DNA from: Chloroflexota bacterium
GTDB lineage: Bacteria; Chloroflexota; Chloroflexia; Chloroflexales; Roseiflexaceae
DNA length: 33,733 nucleotides
Direction: 5' to 3'
Assembly: GCA_018969485.1 (NCBI GenBank)
Contig: JAGWYG010000030.1
Span: forward strand, 1 to 33,733
Part shown: piece after piece, positions 8,140 through 15,512 of the stretch
Numbering within the stretch: position 1 is the stretch's first letter
Layout of the letters: every line of letters starts with the position of its first letter
The notes under the pieces: model-generated
Told to the model about the DNA's origin: nothing
The model's input: only the letters and a program-made list of their open reading frames with translations
The model's database searches: none
Program-made: the position numbers and the translations under genes

Positions 8140-8730
8140 TCAAGACGCCTCGCAGGCAGCACGTAGTCGCCACACCTCCCGACCAATATGCTGCACCACG
8201 GCCGAAACAGTCCGTTCGAACTGCCGCGATGTCTCAACATAGGGCAGGTCGCGCTGGTGGCATGCTGTATGTATCGCCTGGCTCACCGCCTTCAGGTATT
8301 CAAGCTGTTGCACAACCAGGGCATCCTCCCAATGCGTCATCCAATCATCTGGTTGGCCGCCGAACTGGCGGACGTGCTGGAGTTTCTCGGTCATGTCAGC
8401 ATTCGCGAAACCGACGAAGCAGGCATGCACCTGATTTGGAAACGCCAGCACGAGTTCATGTGCATGATGCGGTTGAAGTGATACACCTTCAAGGAGATAA
8501 TGAACATTTGTACGCAGTATCATCGTCGCAATTGACCTCACGACCGGCCAGATGCGCTCGCCGACTGTCGCATCGTCAGTATCGAGATCGTGCTGTAGTT
8601 CAGGCCAGACCTCGGCCATACCATTGCTGAGATAGTCAAGCGAGAAAAAGGGCATCTGATATGCTGTCATGACCCGACGCGCAATGAGAGACTTCCCAGA
8701 ACGCGCCGCCCCACCCAACAGATACAGCAT
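8140..8730 (-). CDS. P-loop nucleotide-binding protein, kinase-like, unknown substrate
   Basis: 196 residues from ATG 8730, chosen because GAGG lies eight bases before it and the protein then opens directly with the Walker A loop GGAARSGKS (residues 6-14). A following FFSLDYLSNG resembles the substrate or metal Asp region of small nucleotide and sugar kinases; the rest is helical with many aromatic and His residues. It may phosphorylate a small molecule, like 2-phosphoglycerate kinase or zeta-toxin-like P-loop proteins, but no specific family is secure. Base use differs from the surroundings: hand-counted rows give 40% (8461-8520), 52% (8641-8700) and 53% (8401-8460) GC. It stands alone in a gene-poor region, which suggests acquisition by transfer. 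Confidence 0.8.
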   Translation of the reverse strand: MLYLLGGAARSGKSLIARRVMTAYQMPFFSLDYLSNGMAEVWPELQHDLDTDDATVGERIWPVVRSIATMILRTNVHYLLEGVSLQPHHAHELVLAFPNQVHACFVGFANADMTEKLQHVRQFGGQPDDWMTHWEDALVVQQLEYLKAVSQAIHTACHQRDLPYVETSRQFERTVSAVVQHIGREVWRLRAACEAS

Positions 8731-8906
8731 GGAACGCACCTCGAACAGTGAGCGCTGCCAGCCGCACGCCGCCGTGGCCCGATTCCAGCGGTCACGCGCC
8801 GGGCTGCGCCGGAGCACGACATCCGCGACGGCTGCCGGCAGGATACCGCGACTGCGGCCTGCGGCCGACCTGGTCACCACCGGCACGACCCGCGAGCGAG
8901 GTGCCC

Positions 8907-9175
8907 ATGCCCGTGGCGCGCGGCGACGCCGAGATTGCGCGCACCGGCACGCCGGCAGGGCAGCGGGCGCCGGAGATCATCCCCTTCCTGGTCGATCGCC
9001 TGCAGGCGATCATCGTGCCGGGCGGCTCCAGCCAGCGCCGTGGCGCTCTACGCCGCCATGCTCCGCGTACTCGGCCCGGCTCCTGATGGGCAATGCGTTC
9101 ATCATTCCGGGTGAGAGCGCGGCGATCAGGCACGGTGCCGAGGCAGGCATCAGCGCACGTTGGTACCGGCGATAG
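8907..9175 (+). pseudogene. Possible decayed gene with two frame changes
   Basis: Three neighbouring stretches each read like ordinary protein, but in successive frames: 8907 to about 9035 (EIIPFLVDRLQAIIVPGG), about 9031-9085 (AVALYAAMLRVLGPAPDG) and about 9086-9175 (MGNAFIIPGESAAIRHG, ending at a TAG). Joined, they would give about 85 residues. No family was recognised. Either a gene has taken two frameshifts or the frames are chance; sequencing error is a third option. Confidence 0.25.
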
Positions 9176-9249
9176 CCATCACCCACGAGGCATGTGCGGC
9201 GACGCCAGCATGCCTGGATCCGGCCGGGCACGCCCACACAGCCGCAGCC

Positions 9250-9271
9250 GGCCGCTGGGGCACGAGCGGCC
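9250..9271. terminator. GC-rich hairpin in gene-free stretch
   Basis: A seven-base perfect stem (GGCCGCT / AGCGGCC) with an eight-base loop. No T-run follows on either strand. It lies in the otherwise empty stretch 9176-9439 and its role is unclear; a terminator is one option. Confidence 0.2.
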
Positions 9272-9439
9272 TTGCCACGGCGCTGGAGGCCCAGGCGGCG
9301 AGCACCTGCCCCACGACAGCCTCGGTTGCCTGATGTCGCGACGATGCCCGGCACGCGTAAGGCCAGGTCAGCGATACCGGGCGTGATGCCACCGGCCTGG
9401 CCATCACACGCACCGCCCCGACCGGCGGCATGTGCGCAG

Positions 9440-9448
9440 TGGTAGAAT
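9440..9448 (+). promoter_or_regulatory. Extended -10 promoter for hom
   Basis: TGGTAGAAT at 9440-9448 is an extended -10 element; the -35 region is weak. Transcription would begin near 9455 with a leader of about 33 bases before the homoserine dehydrogenase start. Confidence 0.5.
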
Positions 9449-9487
9449 GCACTGATTGACCGACCATGAGCGATCGGGTGAGCGGAG

Positions 9488-10534
9488 ATGCAGACAATAC
9501 GTATGCTGCTGTGTGGTGTCGGCAACGTGGGCCGGCACCTGATCGCGATCATCGCCGCCAGGGACGCGCTGCTGCGCGAGCGCTACGGCCTCGACCTGCG
9601 AGTCGTCGGTGCGGTCGACTCGTCCGGTGGCGCCAGCGATCCGGCCGGGCTGAACCTTCAGCACCTGCTCGACGTGAAGCGCGCGGGCGCCGGCGTCGCA
9701 GCCCTGGCCGGCGGGCTGCCGGGCCAGAGCGGCCCGATGCTGGCCGCGACGCTCGACTACGACCTGCTGCTCGAGGCGACTCCGGTGAACCTGCGCCACG
9801 GCGACCCGGGCCTGCGCATCGTCCGTACCGCGCTCGGCCGCGGCATCGACAGCGTGCTGGCGAACAAGGCGCCGCTGGCGCTGGCGTTCGCCGAACTGGC
9901 CCGGCTCGGCTCGATCGACGCACGCCGTGATGGCGGGCCGCTCCTGCGCTTCAGCGCGTGCGTCGGCGGCGCGCTGCCGACCATCAACCTTGGCATACGG
10001 GATCTGGCCGGTGCGACGATCGAACGCGTCGAGGCAGTCGTGAATGGCACGACCCAGGGCATCCTGCGCGCGATGGAGTCTGGCGTGCCGTACGATGCGG
10101 CGCTGGCGCAGATGCAACGTGCCGGACTGGCCGAGACCGACCCCGCACTCGACGTCGACGGCTGGGACGCGGCGAACAAACTGGTGATCATCGCCAATGC
10201 GGTGCTGCGCCAGCCTGCGACGCTGGCCGATCTGACGATCGAGGGCATTCGGGCGATCACCCCGGAGCACCTGCGTGCCGCACGCGCCCGTGGCGAGCGC
10301 ATCGTGCTGCTCGGCCTGGCCGATCGCGCAGGTGCGCGGTACCGCCTGAGCGTCGCGCCCACAGCGCTGGCCGACGACCATCCGCTGGCACGCATGGGCG
10401 CCGATGAGATGGGGGTAGTGTATACCAGCGACATCAGCGGCCGCCAGTTTGCGACCAGCCGCGAACACGATCCACAGCCGACGGCGGCAGCGATGCTGCG
10501 TGATGTCATCGAGATCGCCCGCCAGCCGCGCTGA
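9488..10534 (+). CDS. hom: Homoserine dehydrogenase, short form without ACT domain
   Basis: 348 residues. It reduces aspartate semialdehyde to homoserine with NAD(P)H, the branch point to threonine and methionine. The nucleotide-binding loop GVGNVG is near the N-terminus; NKAPLA, the catalytic-domain block IERVEAVVNGTTQGIL and the signature ETDPALDVDGWDAANKL are all present, including the conserved Glu, Asp and Lys. The protein ends without an ACT domain, so feedback control by threonine through that domain is absent. GGTGAG at 9477-9482 lies five bases before ATG 9488; a later ATG at 9503 lacks a site. No thrB or thrC lies in the window. Confidence 0.92.
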   Translation: MQTIRMLLCGVGNVGRHLIAIIAARDALLRERYGLDLRVVGAVDSSGGASDPAGLNLQHLLDVKRAGAGVAALAGGLPGQSGPMLAATLDYDLLLEATPVNLRHGDPGLRIVRTALGRGIDSVLANKAPLALAFAELARLGSIDARRDGGPLLRFSACVGGALPTINLGIRDLAGATIERVEAVVNGTTQGILRAMESGVPYDAALAQMQRAGLAETDPALDVDGWDAANKLVIIANAVLRQPATLADLTIEGIRAITPEHLRAARARGERIVLLGLADRAGARYRLSVAPTALADDHPLARMGADEMGVVYTSDISGRQFATSREHDPQPTAAAMLRDVIEIARQPR

Positions 10535-10579
10535 TTGCCAGCGCGATCACTGATCCACCCGAGTCACCTGGGAGCCGTC

Positions 10580-11827
10580 ATGTCGCGCAACCGCTGGCAT
10601 CCCGCCTGGACGATCGTCGCCATCACCGCAGCGATCCTGCTGCTCTCATCGGGCGTGCGCTCAGCGCCCGGCGTGTTGATCCTGCCATTCGAACACGAGT
10701 TCGGCTGGGGTCGCAGCAGCATCTCGCTGGCCATCTCGCTCGGACTGGTGCTGTTCGGCCTGACGGGCCCGATCGCCGGCGCGCTGATCGACCGCCACGG
10801 CCCACGCCGCATCATGCTCGGCGGCGTCGCGCTGATCGCGGTGAGCAGCGGGCTCGGCGCGCTGATCGCGGTGCCCTGGCACCTGTATCTGACCTGGGGT
10901 GCGCTGAGCGGCATCGGCACCGGCATCATCGGCAGCGTCCTCGGCGCCACCGTCGCCAATCGCTGGTTCGTCGCACAACGCGGCCTGGTCCTGGGAATCT
11001 TCGGCGCTGCGACCTCGGCCGGCCAGTTGGTATTCATCCCGCTGCTGATGGCGCTGGTCACCGATGCTGGCTGGCGCACCAGCGTCTGGCTGCTCGCGGT
11101 GCTCGCCGGACTGGCGATGCTGCCTGCGTGGTGGCTGATGCGCGATGCGCCAGCCGACGTGGGCCTGCTCCCGTACGGTGCGACTGCGGCGCTGCCACCT
11201 GCCACGCGGTCGCACGGCGGCGTGATGCACCGCGCGATCCGCACGCCGGCGTTCTGGCTGCTCTCCGCGACATTCTTCGTCTGCGGCGCGACGTCCAACG
11301 GTCTGATCGGCACGCATCTGATCCCCCACGCGATCGAGCACGGCATCGGCCAGAGCACTGCCGCCGGAGCGCTGGCGCTGATGGGGGCGATGAACTTTGT
11401 CGGCACGATCGCCTCGGGCTGGCTCACCGACCGCTATTCGCCACGCCGGCTGCTGGCGGTGTACTACGGCGTGCGCGGCCTCTCGCTGCTCGGGCTGCCG
11501 TGGGTCACCGATCCGGCGGGCCTCATGCTGTTCGCGATCCTGTTCGGCCTGGACTATATCGCCACCGTGCCACCGACGTCGGCGCTGGTCGCCGACATTT
11601 TCGGCCGCGAGCATGTGGGCCGTGTGTTCGGCTGGGTGTTCTGCGCCCATCAGATCGGCGCGGCGCTGGCTGCATGGGCGGGCGGTGCCGCCCGCGAGCG
11701 CATCGGCGACTATGCAGCCGCATTCATCGTGGCCGGTGTGATGGCGATCACTGCAGCGGTACTGGCCAGCCGCATCAGCCGGGCGCCTGCCGTCGCCCGC
11801 GCCCCTGATCCGGCCCGATCGGCCTGA
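10580..11827 (+). CDS. Major facilitator superfamily transporter, monocarboxylate/oxalate-formate type
   Basis: 415 residues from ATG 10580, preceded by GGGAG at 10570-10574; an in-frame TTG at 10535 lacks such a site. About twelve hydrophobic segments in two halves. The loop between helices 2 and 3 carries DRHGPRR, and the second half repeats it as TDRYSPRR, the duplicated MFS motif. Overall layout and the short central loop resemble the monocarboxylate (MCT) or OxlT-type branch, so an organic-acid substrate is possible but unproven. It begins 45 bases after hom and may share its transcript. It is too far from lutABC to be called a lactate permease on position alone. Confidence 0.85.
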   Translation: MSRNRWHPAWTIVAITAAILLLSSGVRSAPGVLILPFEHEFGWGRSSISLAISLGLVLFGLTGPIAGALIDRHGPRRIMLGGVALIAVSSGLGALIAVPWHLYLTWGALSGIGTGIIGSVLGATVANRWFVAQRGLVLGIFGAATSAGQLVFIPLLMALVTDAGWRTSVWLLAVLAGLAMLPAWWLMRDAPADVGLLPYGATAALPPATRSHGGVMHRAIRTPAFWLLSATFFVCGATSNGLIGTHLIPHAIEHGIGQSTAAGALALMGAMNFVGTIASGWLTDRYSPRRLLAVYYGVRGLSLLGLPWVTDPAGLMLFAILFGLDYIATVPPTSALVADIFGREHVGRVFGWVFCAHQIGAALAAWAGGAARERIGDYAAAFIVAGVMAITAAVLASRISRAPAVARAPDPARSA

Positions 11828-11847
11828 CGCCGGCGCAGCCGGACGTC
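11826..11847 (+). terminator. Hairpin at the end of the MFS gene
   Basis: A nine-base-pair stem with one bulged A and a GCA loop (GACGCCGGC / GCCGG-A-CGTC) overlaps the MFS stop. There is no T-run, as is common in GC-rich genomes. It lies in the 75-base gap to the convergent thyX-like gene. Confidence 0.35.
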
Positions 11848-11902
11848 GATGGGCGGCCCGACCGCCGGGGCGGCGCTGGATGCAGCGCGCCCGACCGCCG
11901 GA

Positions 11903-13507
11903 TCAGTCGGCCTGGCGGCGCACCCGTGCGTCGATGCGCTGCTCGGCCGCCAGTCGCTCGAGATCGTACTGCGCCAGATCGACGAACTGCATGCCATGCG
12001 CGAGCGTCGGATGGACGGCAGCGATCTGGTGGTACATCGCCTGCGCCACTCGGCGATACCCGGGATGCCCCTGGCGCCCGCTGCGCAGCTCAATGAGGTG
12101 GTAGGCTTCGCGGAGGTTCAGGCCAAAGCTCCAGCGCACGCGATACGCCAGCGGCACGGCATACTGTGCCACCACCGGCAGATCTGCGGCGATCGCCTCG
12201 TACGTCGCCGCAGCACGGTCGAGCGCCGAGCGGTACTCGTCGGCGACACCGGCCTCGACCAGATCGTCCGGCACCGCATACCCATGCGACACACCATACA
12301 CCTGCTGCTGCTGGGTCAGCATGCGGTGGCGTTGCAGATCGCGATACGCCCCGATGTCGGCCACAATGTCGAACAGGTAGTGGGTCGCCTCGAACGCCCG
12401 ACCCGGCTTGTGGAAGCGTGACTCCCGTGTGCCGACATACTCGCGGAGCACCGCCACGCGGGTGGCGGCGTCCAGTTCGCGCACCGCAGCGCAGACCTCC
12501 GCATACGACGCCTGCGCGTGCGGATAGAGGATGGCGGCGATGACGCGTTCCTCGGCATCATCATCCCACTGCACCAGGTGCACCGAATCGGCGGATGCTG
12601 GCGCGGGCGCAATCTGCCGGGCGATGATCCGCCCCGCAGCCCGGGTCGTCGCCAGATAGGCCGCATGCGCCGCGCCGCGCGGCGTCGCCGCGCGCTTGAT
12701 GAACGACGGGATGAGATGGTCGAGCTCGGCATGCATCGCACCGCCCAGCGCGCGCACCTCGGCGAACGGCGACGACGCCGCCCTGGTGAGCAGGTATTCA
12801 AACGCCCGGCCGTTGCCGTACAGTCCGACGTTCGTCAGCGTCGCCATCGGCAGCAAGCCACGCAGCAGGTCGAGCGCCCGCGCCCGCGTCGCGCTCAGGT
12901 ACGCCCGCTCGCTCGTCGCACCATCGCGGGGCGTTTGCCGGCGGACCCACTGCGACACCGGCTCGATGAGATGCGCATAGGTCGCGAACAGCGCGTCGAG
13001 TGTTGCCTCATACGTCGCCGCATGCCGCGACGCCATCACGTCGGCATCGCGATAGTAGCGGTAGCGTCCACCGATGGGCTGCGCAAACGAGACATACCGC
13101 GTCGATTTCTCGAGTGGTGCGATGCCGATCCGACTGGCCTCGATCGCCTTGGCGGCGATATTGCTGATCGATTCGCACGCCAGATGCGCCCCACCGAGCT
13201 CGGCGACCGAGTCATCGCCATATCCGATGAGGACGCGCTCATAGAAGGCCTCTGCACGGCGCCGCGCGGCCTCATCGGCCGAACTGGTGGCCGTCGGCGT
13301 GAATCCGGCCCCCTCGCCACCGAGAAACTCTTCGAGCAGGATGCGCCGCAGGCTCTTCTCGCTGCGACTGTAGCGCGAGAACAGCGCCCCCTTCACTACC
13401 TCGGGCAGACCCTGCAAGCCGAACACCGGGCGATCCACGTTGGTGACATACGGCCGCAGCCGCTCCTGCTCCGCCGCGCCGAGTGGCTCGTCCCACACGC
13501 TGCTCAT
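11903..13507 (-). CDS. Double-length ThyX-like protein (FAD-dependent thymidylate synthase family, two domains)
   Basis: 534 residues from ATG 13507 (GGAGG four bases upstream), about twice a normal ThyX. ThyX makes dTMP from dUMP using methylene-tetrahydrofolate and reduced FAD, with a signature RHRxxSxxxxSxRY. The N-terminal half keeps the later part (EKSTRY, about 133-138) but has EASRIG where RHR should be. The C-terminal half keeps RHR (393-395) but has TQQQQVYG instead of the serine and SxR part. Both halves retain the later LP...N-R and the LR...R region. So it is a tandem duplication with split motif conservation; it may be an active enzyme with composite sites or a diverged paralog. 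ThyX-like family is secure, activity is not. Its start overlaps the previous gene's stop by four bases. Confidence 0.82.
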   Translation of the reverse strand: MSSVWDEPLGAAEQERLRPYVTNVDRPVFGLQGLPEVVKGALFSRYSRSEKSLRRILLEEFLGGEGAGFTPTATSSADEAARRRAEAFYERVLIGYGDDSVAELGGAHLACESISNIAAKAIEASRIGIAPLEKSTRYVSFAQPIGGRYRYYRDADVMASRHAATYEATLDALFATYAHLIEPVSQWVRRQTPRDGATSERAYLSATRARALDLLRGLLPMATLTNVGLYGNGRAFEYLLTRAASSPFAEVRALGGAMHAELDHLIPSFIKRAATPRGAAHAAYLATTRAAGRIIARQIAPAPASADSVHLVQWDDDAEERVIAAILYPHAQASYAEVCAAVRELDAATRVAVLREYVGTRESRFHKPGRAFEATHYLFDIVADIGAYRDLQRHRMLTQQQQVYGVSHGYAVPDDLVEAGVADEYRSALDRAAATYEAIAADLPVVAQYAVPLAYRVRWSFGLNLREAYHLIELRSGRQGHPGYRRVAQAMYHQIAAVHPTLAHGMQFVDLAQYDLERLAAEQRIDARVRRQAD

Positions 13508-14400
13508 CGCGCCTCCGCCGCAGCGCGCAGCGCATCGCGGATCACGCGCCAACCAATCACATGGATGCCCTGGGCCGCGACATGGTGCCGCAGGCCAACG
13601 TCACTGAATGCTTCGTGGTCGGCCACGCGACAGCGCCAGTCGGGCGCGATGGCGCGTAGCTCGGGAGTGTCGACGGCCGGGTGCAGGATGAGATAGCTCA
13701 GCCCCGGGCGCAGGCCGTCGAACAATCGACGGGCCATGCCGACCCGATCCCGGGGATCATCGAGCGGCATCATCGCCAGATGATCGATCAGCGGCAGCCC
13801 CCGCGCCTCGCATGTCGCAAGGGCCTCGAGCAGGGGAGCCACGAGCGGCTCGGGGATGCCCCGATGCAGCAGGCTCGCAGCGTCGAAGCGCGGCACAAAC
13901 GCCGGCACCCGGGCGCGCTCGGCAGCAGCCAGATACCCGGCGAGCAGTGCGGGATGAAACACCGCGCCCATGTGCGAATCGATGTGCGTCACATCGATCC
14001 CCGCCGCCTGTGCGCGGGCGATCTGCGCCTCAATCTCGCCGGCCACCGCCGCCGGATCGGCGCCAGCGACCGCCTCGCTGGTGCGATGGAGATAGCCCTC
14101 ATCGTCGAACAGCCCGCTCGCGCGGTCGACCGTCGAGATCGGCGCCCACCGCGGCGTCTGCCATTCGCAGGTCAGCGTCACGTGCACCCCCACATCGATG
14201 GTGGGCGCCTCGCGGCAGTGGCGGGCTGCGGCCGGAAACCAGCCGCACGGCACCATCGCCGCCGCAGACGACACGAGGCCGGCATCGAACAGATCGGCCA
14301 CGGCCGGGATCGTCGCGTGGCACATTCCCATATCATCAGCATGGACGATGACGACGCGATCGCTGGCGCTGAATCCCAGCCGCTGCAGGAACTGATTCAT
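13504..14400 (-). CDS. ChbG/YdjC-like carbohydrate deacetylase
   Basis: 298 residues from ATG 14400, with GGGGAGG five bases upstream. The fold is the YdjC/ChbG branch of NodB-like deacetylases, which remove acetyl groups from N-acetylated sugars such as chitobiose. The metal site is visible: HADDMG near residue 20 supplies the Asp pair, THIDSHMG supplies His ligands, and LILHPA the last His. No signal peptide, so it acts in the cytoplasm. It sits between pdxH (25-base gap) and the ThyX-like gene (4-base overlap), so it is co-transcribed with cofactor genes rather than sugar genes, and the true substrate is open. Confidence 0.87.
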   Translation of the reverse strand: MNQFLQRLGFSASDRVVIVHADDMGMCHATIPAVADLFDAGLVSSAAAMVPCGWFPAAARHCREAPTIDVGVHVTLTCEWQTPRWAPISTVDRASGLFDDEGYLHRTSEAVAGADPAAVAGEIEAQIARAQAAGIDVTHIDSHMGAVFHPALLAGYLAAAERARVPAFVPRFDAASLLHRGIPEPLVAPLLEALATCEARGLPLIDHLAMMPLDDPRDRVGMARRLFDGLRPGLSYLILHPAVDTPELRAIAPDWRCRVADHEAFSDVGLRHHVAAQGIHVIGWRVIRDALRAAAEAR

Positions 14401-14425
14401 GCTGGCCTCCCCTCTGACACGACCA

Positions 14426-15061
14426 TCACGGTGCACGGCGCTCGAGCGACCAGCCAGTCGCCTGCCGCTGATAGACCAGCCGGTCATGCAGGCGGCTGAC
14501 GCGCCCCTGCCAGAACTCGACCGCCGTGGGAACGACGCGGTAGCCGCCCCAGTGCGGCGGCCGCGGGATGGCGCCGTCGGCGAAGCGCGCCGTGATGTCG
14601 GCGACCCGCGCCTCGAGTTCGGCACGGCCAGCCAGCACGGTGCTCTGTGCCGATGCCCAGGCGCCGATGCGCGCACCCGCTGGCCGCGAGGCAAAGTATG
14701 CGTCGCTCTCGGCATCGCTCACCGCTTCGGTGGTGCCGACGATCCGCACCTGCCGCTCCAGATCGGTCCAGTAGAACACCAGCGCCGCCCGTGGGTTGGC
14801 AGCGAGCTCCTGCCCCTTCTGGCTCTGGCGATTGGTGTAGAACACGAACCCGGCCGCATCAAACGACTTGAGCAGCACGATGCGCGCCGCGGGCTGGCCG
14901 TCGGCAACGGTCGCCAGCGTCATGGCATTCGGCTCGCGGATGCCGGCGGCGATCGCCTGGCTGAACCAGCGATCGAACTGCTCGATCGGGTCGGCGACGA
15001 CGTCAGACTCCAGCAGGCCAGCGTTGGTGTATTCTTTCCGCAGGGACGCAATGTCTGACAT
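14426..15061 (-). CDS. pdxH: Pyridoxamine 5'-phosphate oxidase
   Basis: 211 residues from ATG 15061; GGAG lies eight bases upstream, whereas the ATG at 15085 has no site. PdxH oxidizes pyridoxamine or pyridoxine 5'-phosphate to pyridoxal 5'-phosphate with FMN and oxygen. Family blocks are all present: the N-terminal [10 protein letters not shown], then DPIEQFDRW, the FMN-binding [18 protein letters not shown], and the C-terminal [14 protein letters not shown] with the substrate-binding Arg and His. It is the first gene of the reverse-strand operon with the deacetylase and the ThyX-like gene. Confidence 0.95.
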   Translation of the reverse strand: MSDIASLRKEYTNAGLLESDVVADPIEQFDRWFSQAIAAGIREPNAMTLATVADGQPAARIVLLKSFDAAGFVFYTNRQSQKGQELAANPRAALVFYWTDLERQVRIVGTTEAVSDAESDAYFASRPAGARIGAWASAQSTVLAGRAELEARVADITARFADGAIPRPPHWGGYRVVPTAVEFWQGRVSRLHDRLVYQRQATGWSLERRAP

Positions 15062-15094
15062 GTCGAATGCTCCAGAAAAGGCCATATTTTACCC

Positions 15095-15100
15095 ATTATA
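15095..15100 (-). promoter_or_regulatory. Candidate -10 element for the pdxH operon
   Basis: A perfect TATAAT on the reverse strand, 34 bases before the pdxH start, in a local AT-rich patch. The -35 region is poor. It lies directly next to the repeat block that begins at 15122. Confidence 0.5.
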
Positions 15101-15121
15101 CACCCGACTGCCCACGGCCAG

Positions 15122-15220
15122 CGCGTTCGGGGGAGGTTGTTGGAATGACGCGGCGCGCGCGGCCAGTTGTGGCGCCTGGACGTGCGCTTGCCGCAGCAGA
15201 CGGCCGCATCCTATCCTGCA
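15122..15220. repeat. Intergenic repeat A, copy 1
   Basis: About 99 bases, closely matched by copy 2 at 15373-15472 in the same orientation. The first ~36 and last ~48 bases are almost identical; a short central part has diverged. It forms the left edge of the block A-B-B'-A' between pdxH and the oxidoreductase. Confidence 0.88.
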
Positions 15221-15234
15221 TACACCCCCCGCAA

Positions 15235-15290
15235 TGGGGATCATCCTGGGCACCCGCAAGGGGTGCTACGGGGATTGCCCGCACGGTGGG
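15235..15290. repeat. Intergenic repeat B, copy 1, with hairpin
   Basis: 56 bases, repeated at 15311-15366 in direct orientation with a single mismatch. It contains a short hairpin: GCACCC, a five-base loop, GGGTGC. The mismatch between copies lies in the loop, so the stem is preserved. Confidence 0.9.
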
Positions 15291-15310
15291 TCGGCTCTTG
15301 CGGTCGCCCG

Positions 15311-15366
15311 TGGGGATCATCCTGGGCACCCGCAGGGGGTGCTACGGGGATTGCCCGCACGGTGGG
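15311..15366. repeat. Intergenic repeat B', copy 2, with hairpin
   Basis: Second direct copy of the 56-base unit, 20 bases after the first. The same six-base stem is kept. Six bases separate its end from repeat A'. Confidence 0.9.
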
Positions 15367-15372
15367 GCGACC

Positions 15373-15472
15373 CGCGTTCGGGGGAGGTTGTTGGAATGAC
15401 GCGGCGCACGTGGCCATCCCGCAGCGCCTGGACGTGCGCTTGCCGCAGCAGACGGCCGTATCCTATCCTGCA
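15373..15472. repeat. Intergenic repeat A', copy 2
   Basis: About 100 bases, direct copy of 15122-15220. It ends 40 bases before the start of the next gene, so it lies within the likely leader or promoter region of that gene. Confidence 0.88.
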
Positions 15473-15512
15473 ATCAACAGCCTCTCGAAAGCACTGCCAG
15501 AGGAGCCACCCG

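Noticed and set aside
9010-9552. 180-residue reverse frame before hom
   Set aside because: Cys/Gly/Arg-rich chance frame running into the start of hom on the opposite strand.
12518-13696. 392-residue forward frame opposite the ThyX-like gene
   Set aside because: Arg/His-rich shadow without motif.
15122-15472. CRISPR array
   Set aside because: Only two copies each of two long units, with no regular short repeat and spacer pattern and no cas genes.
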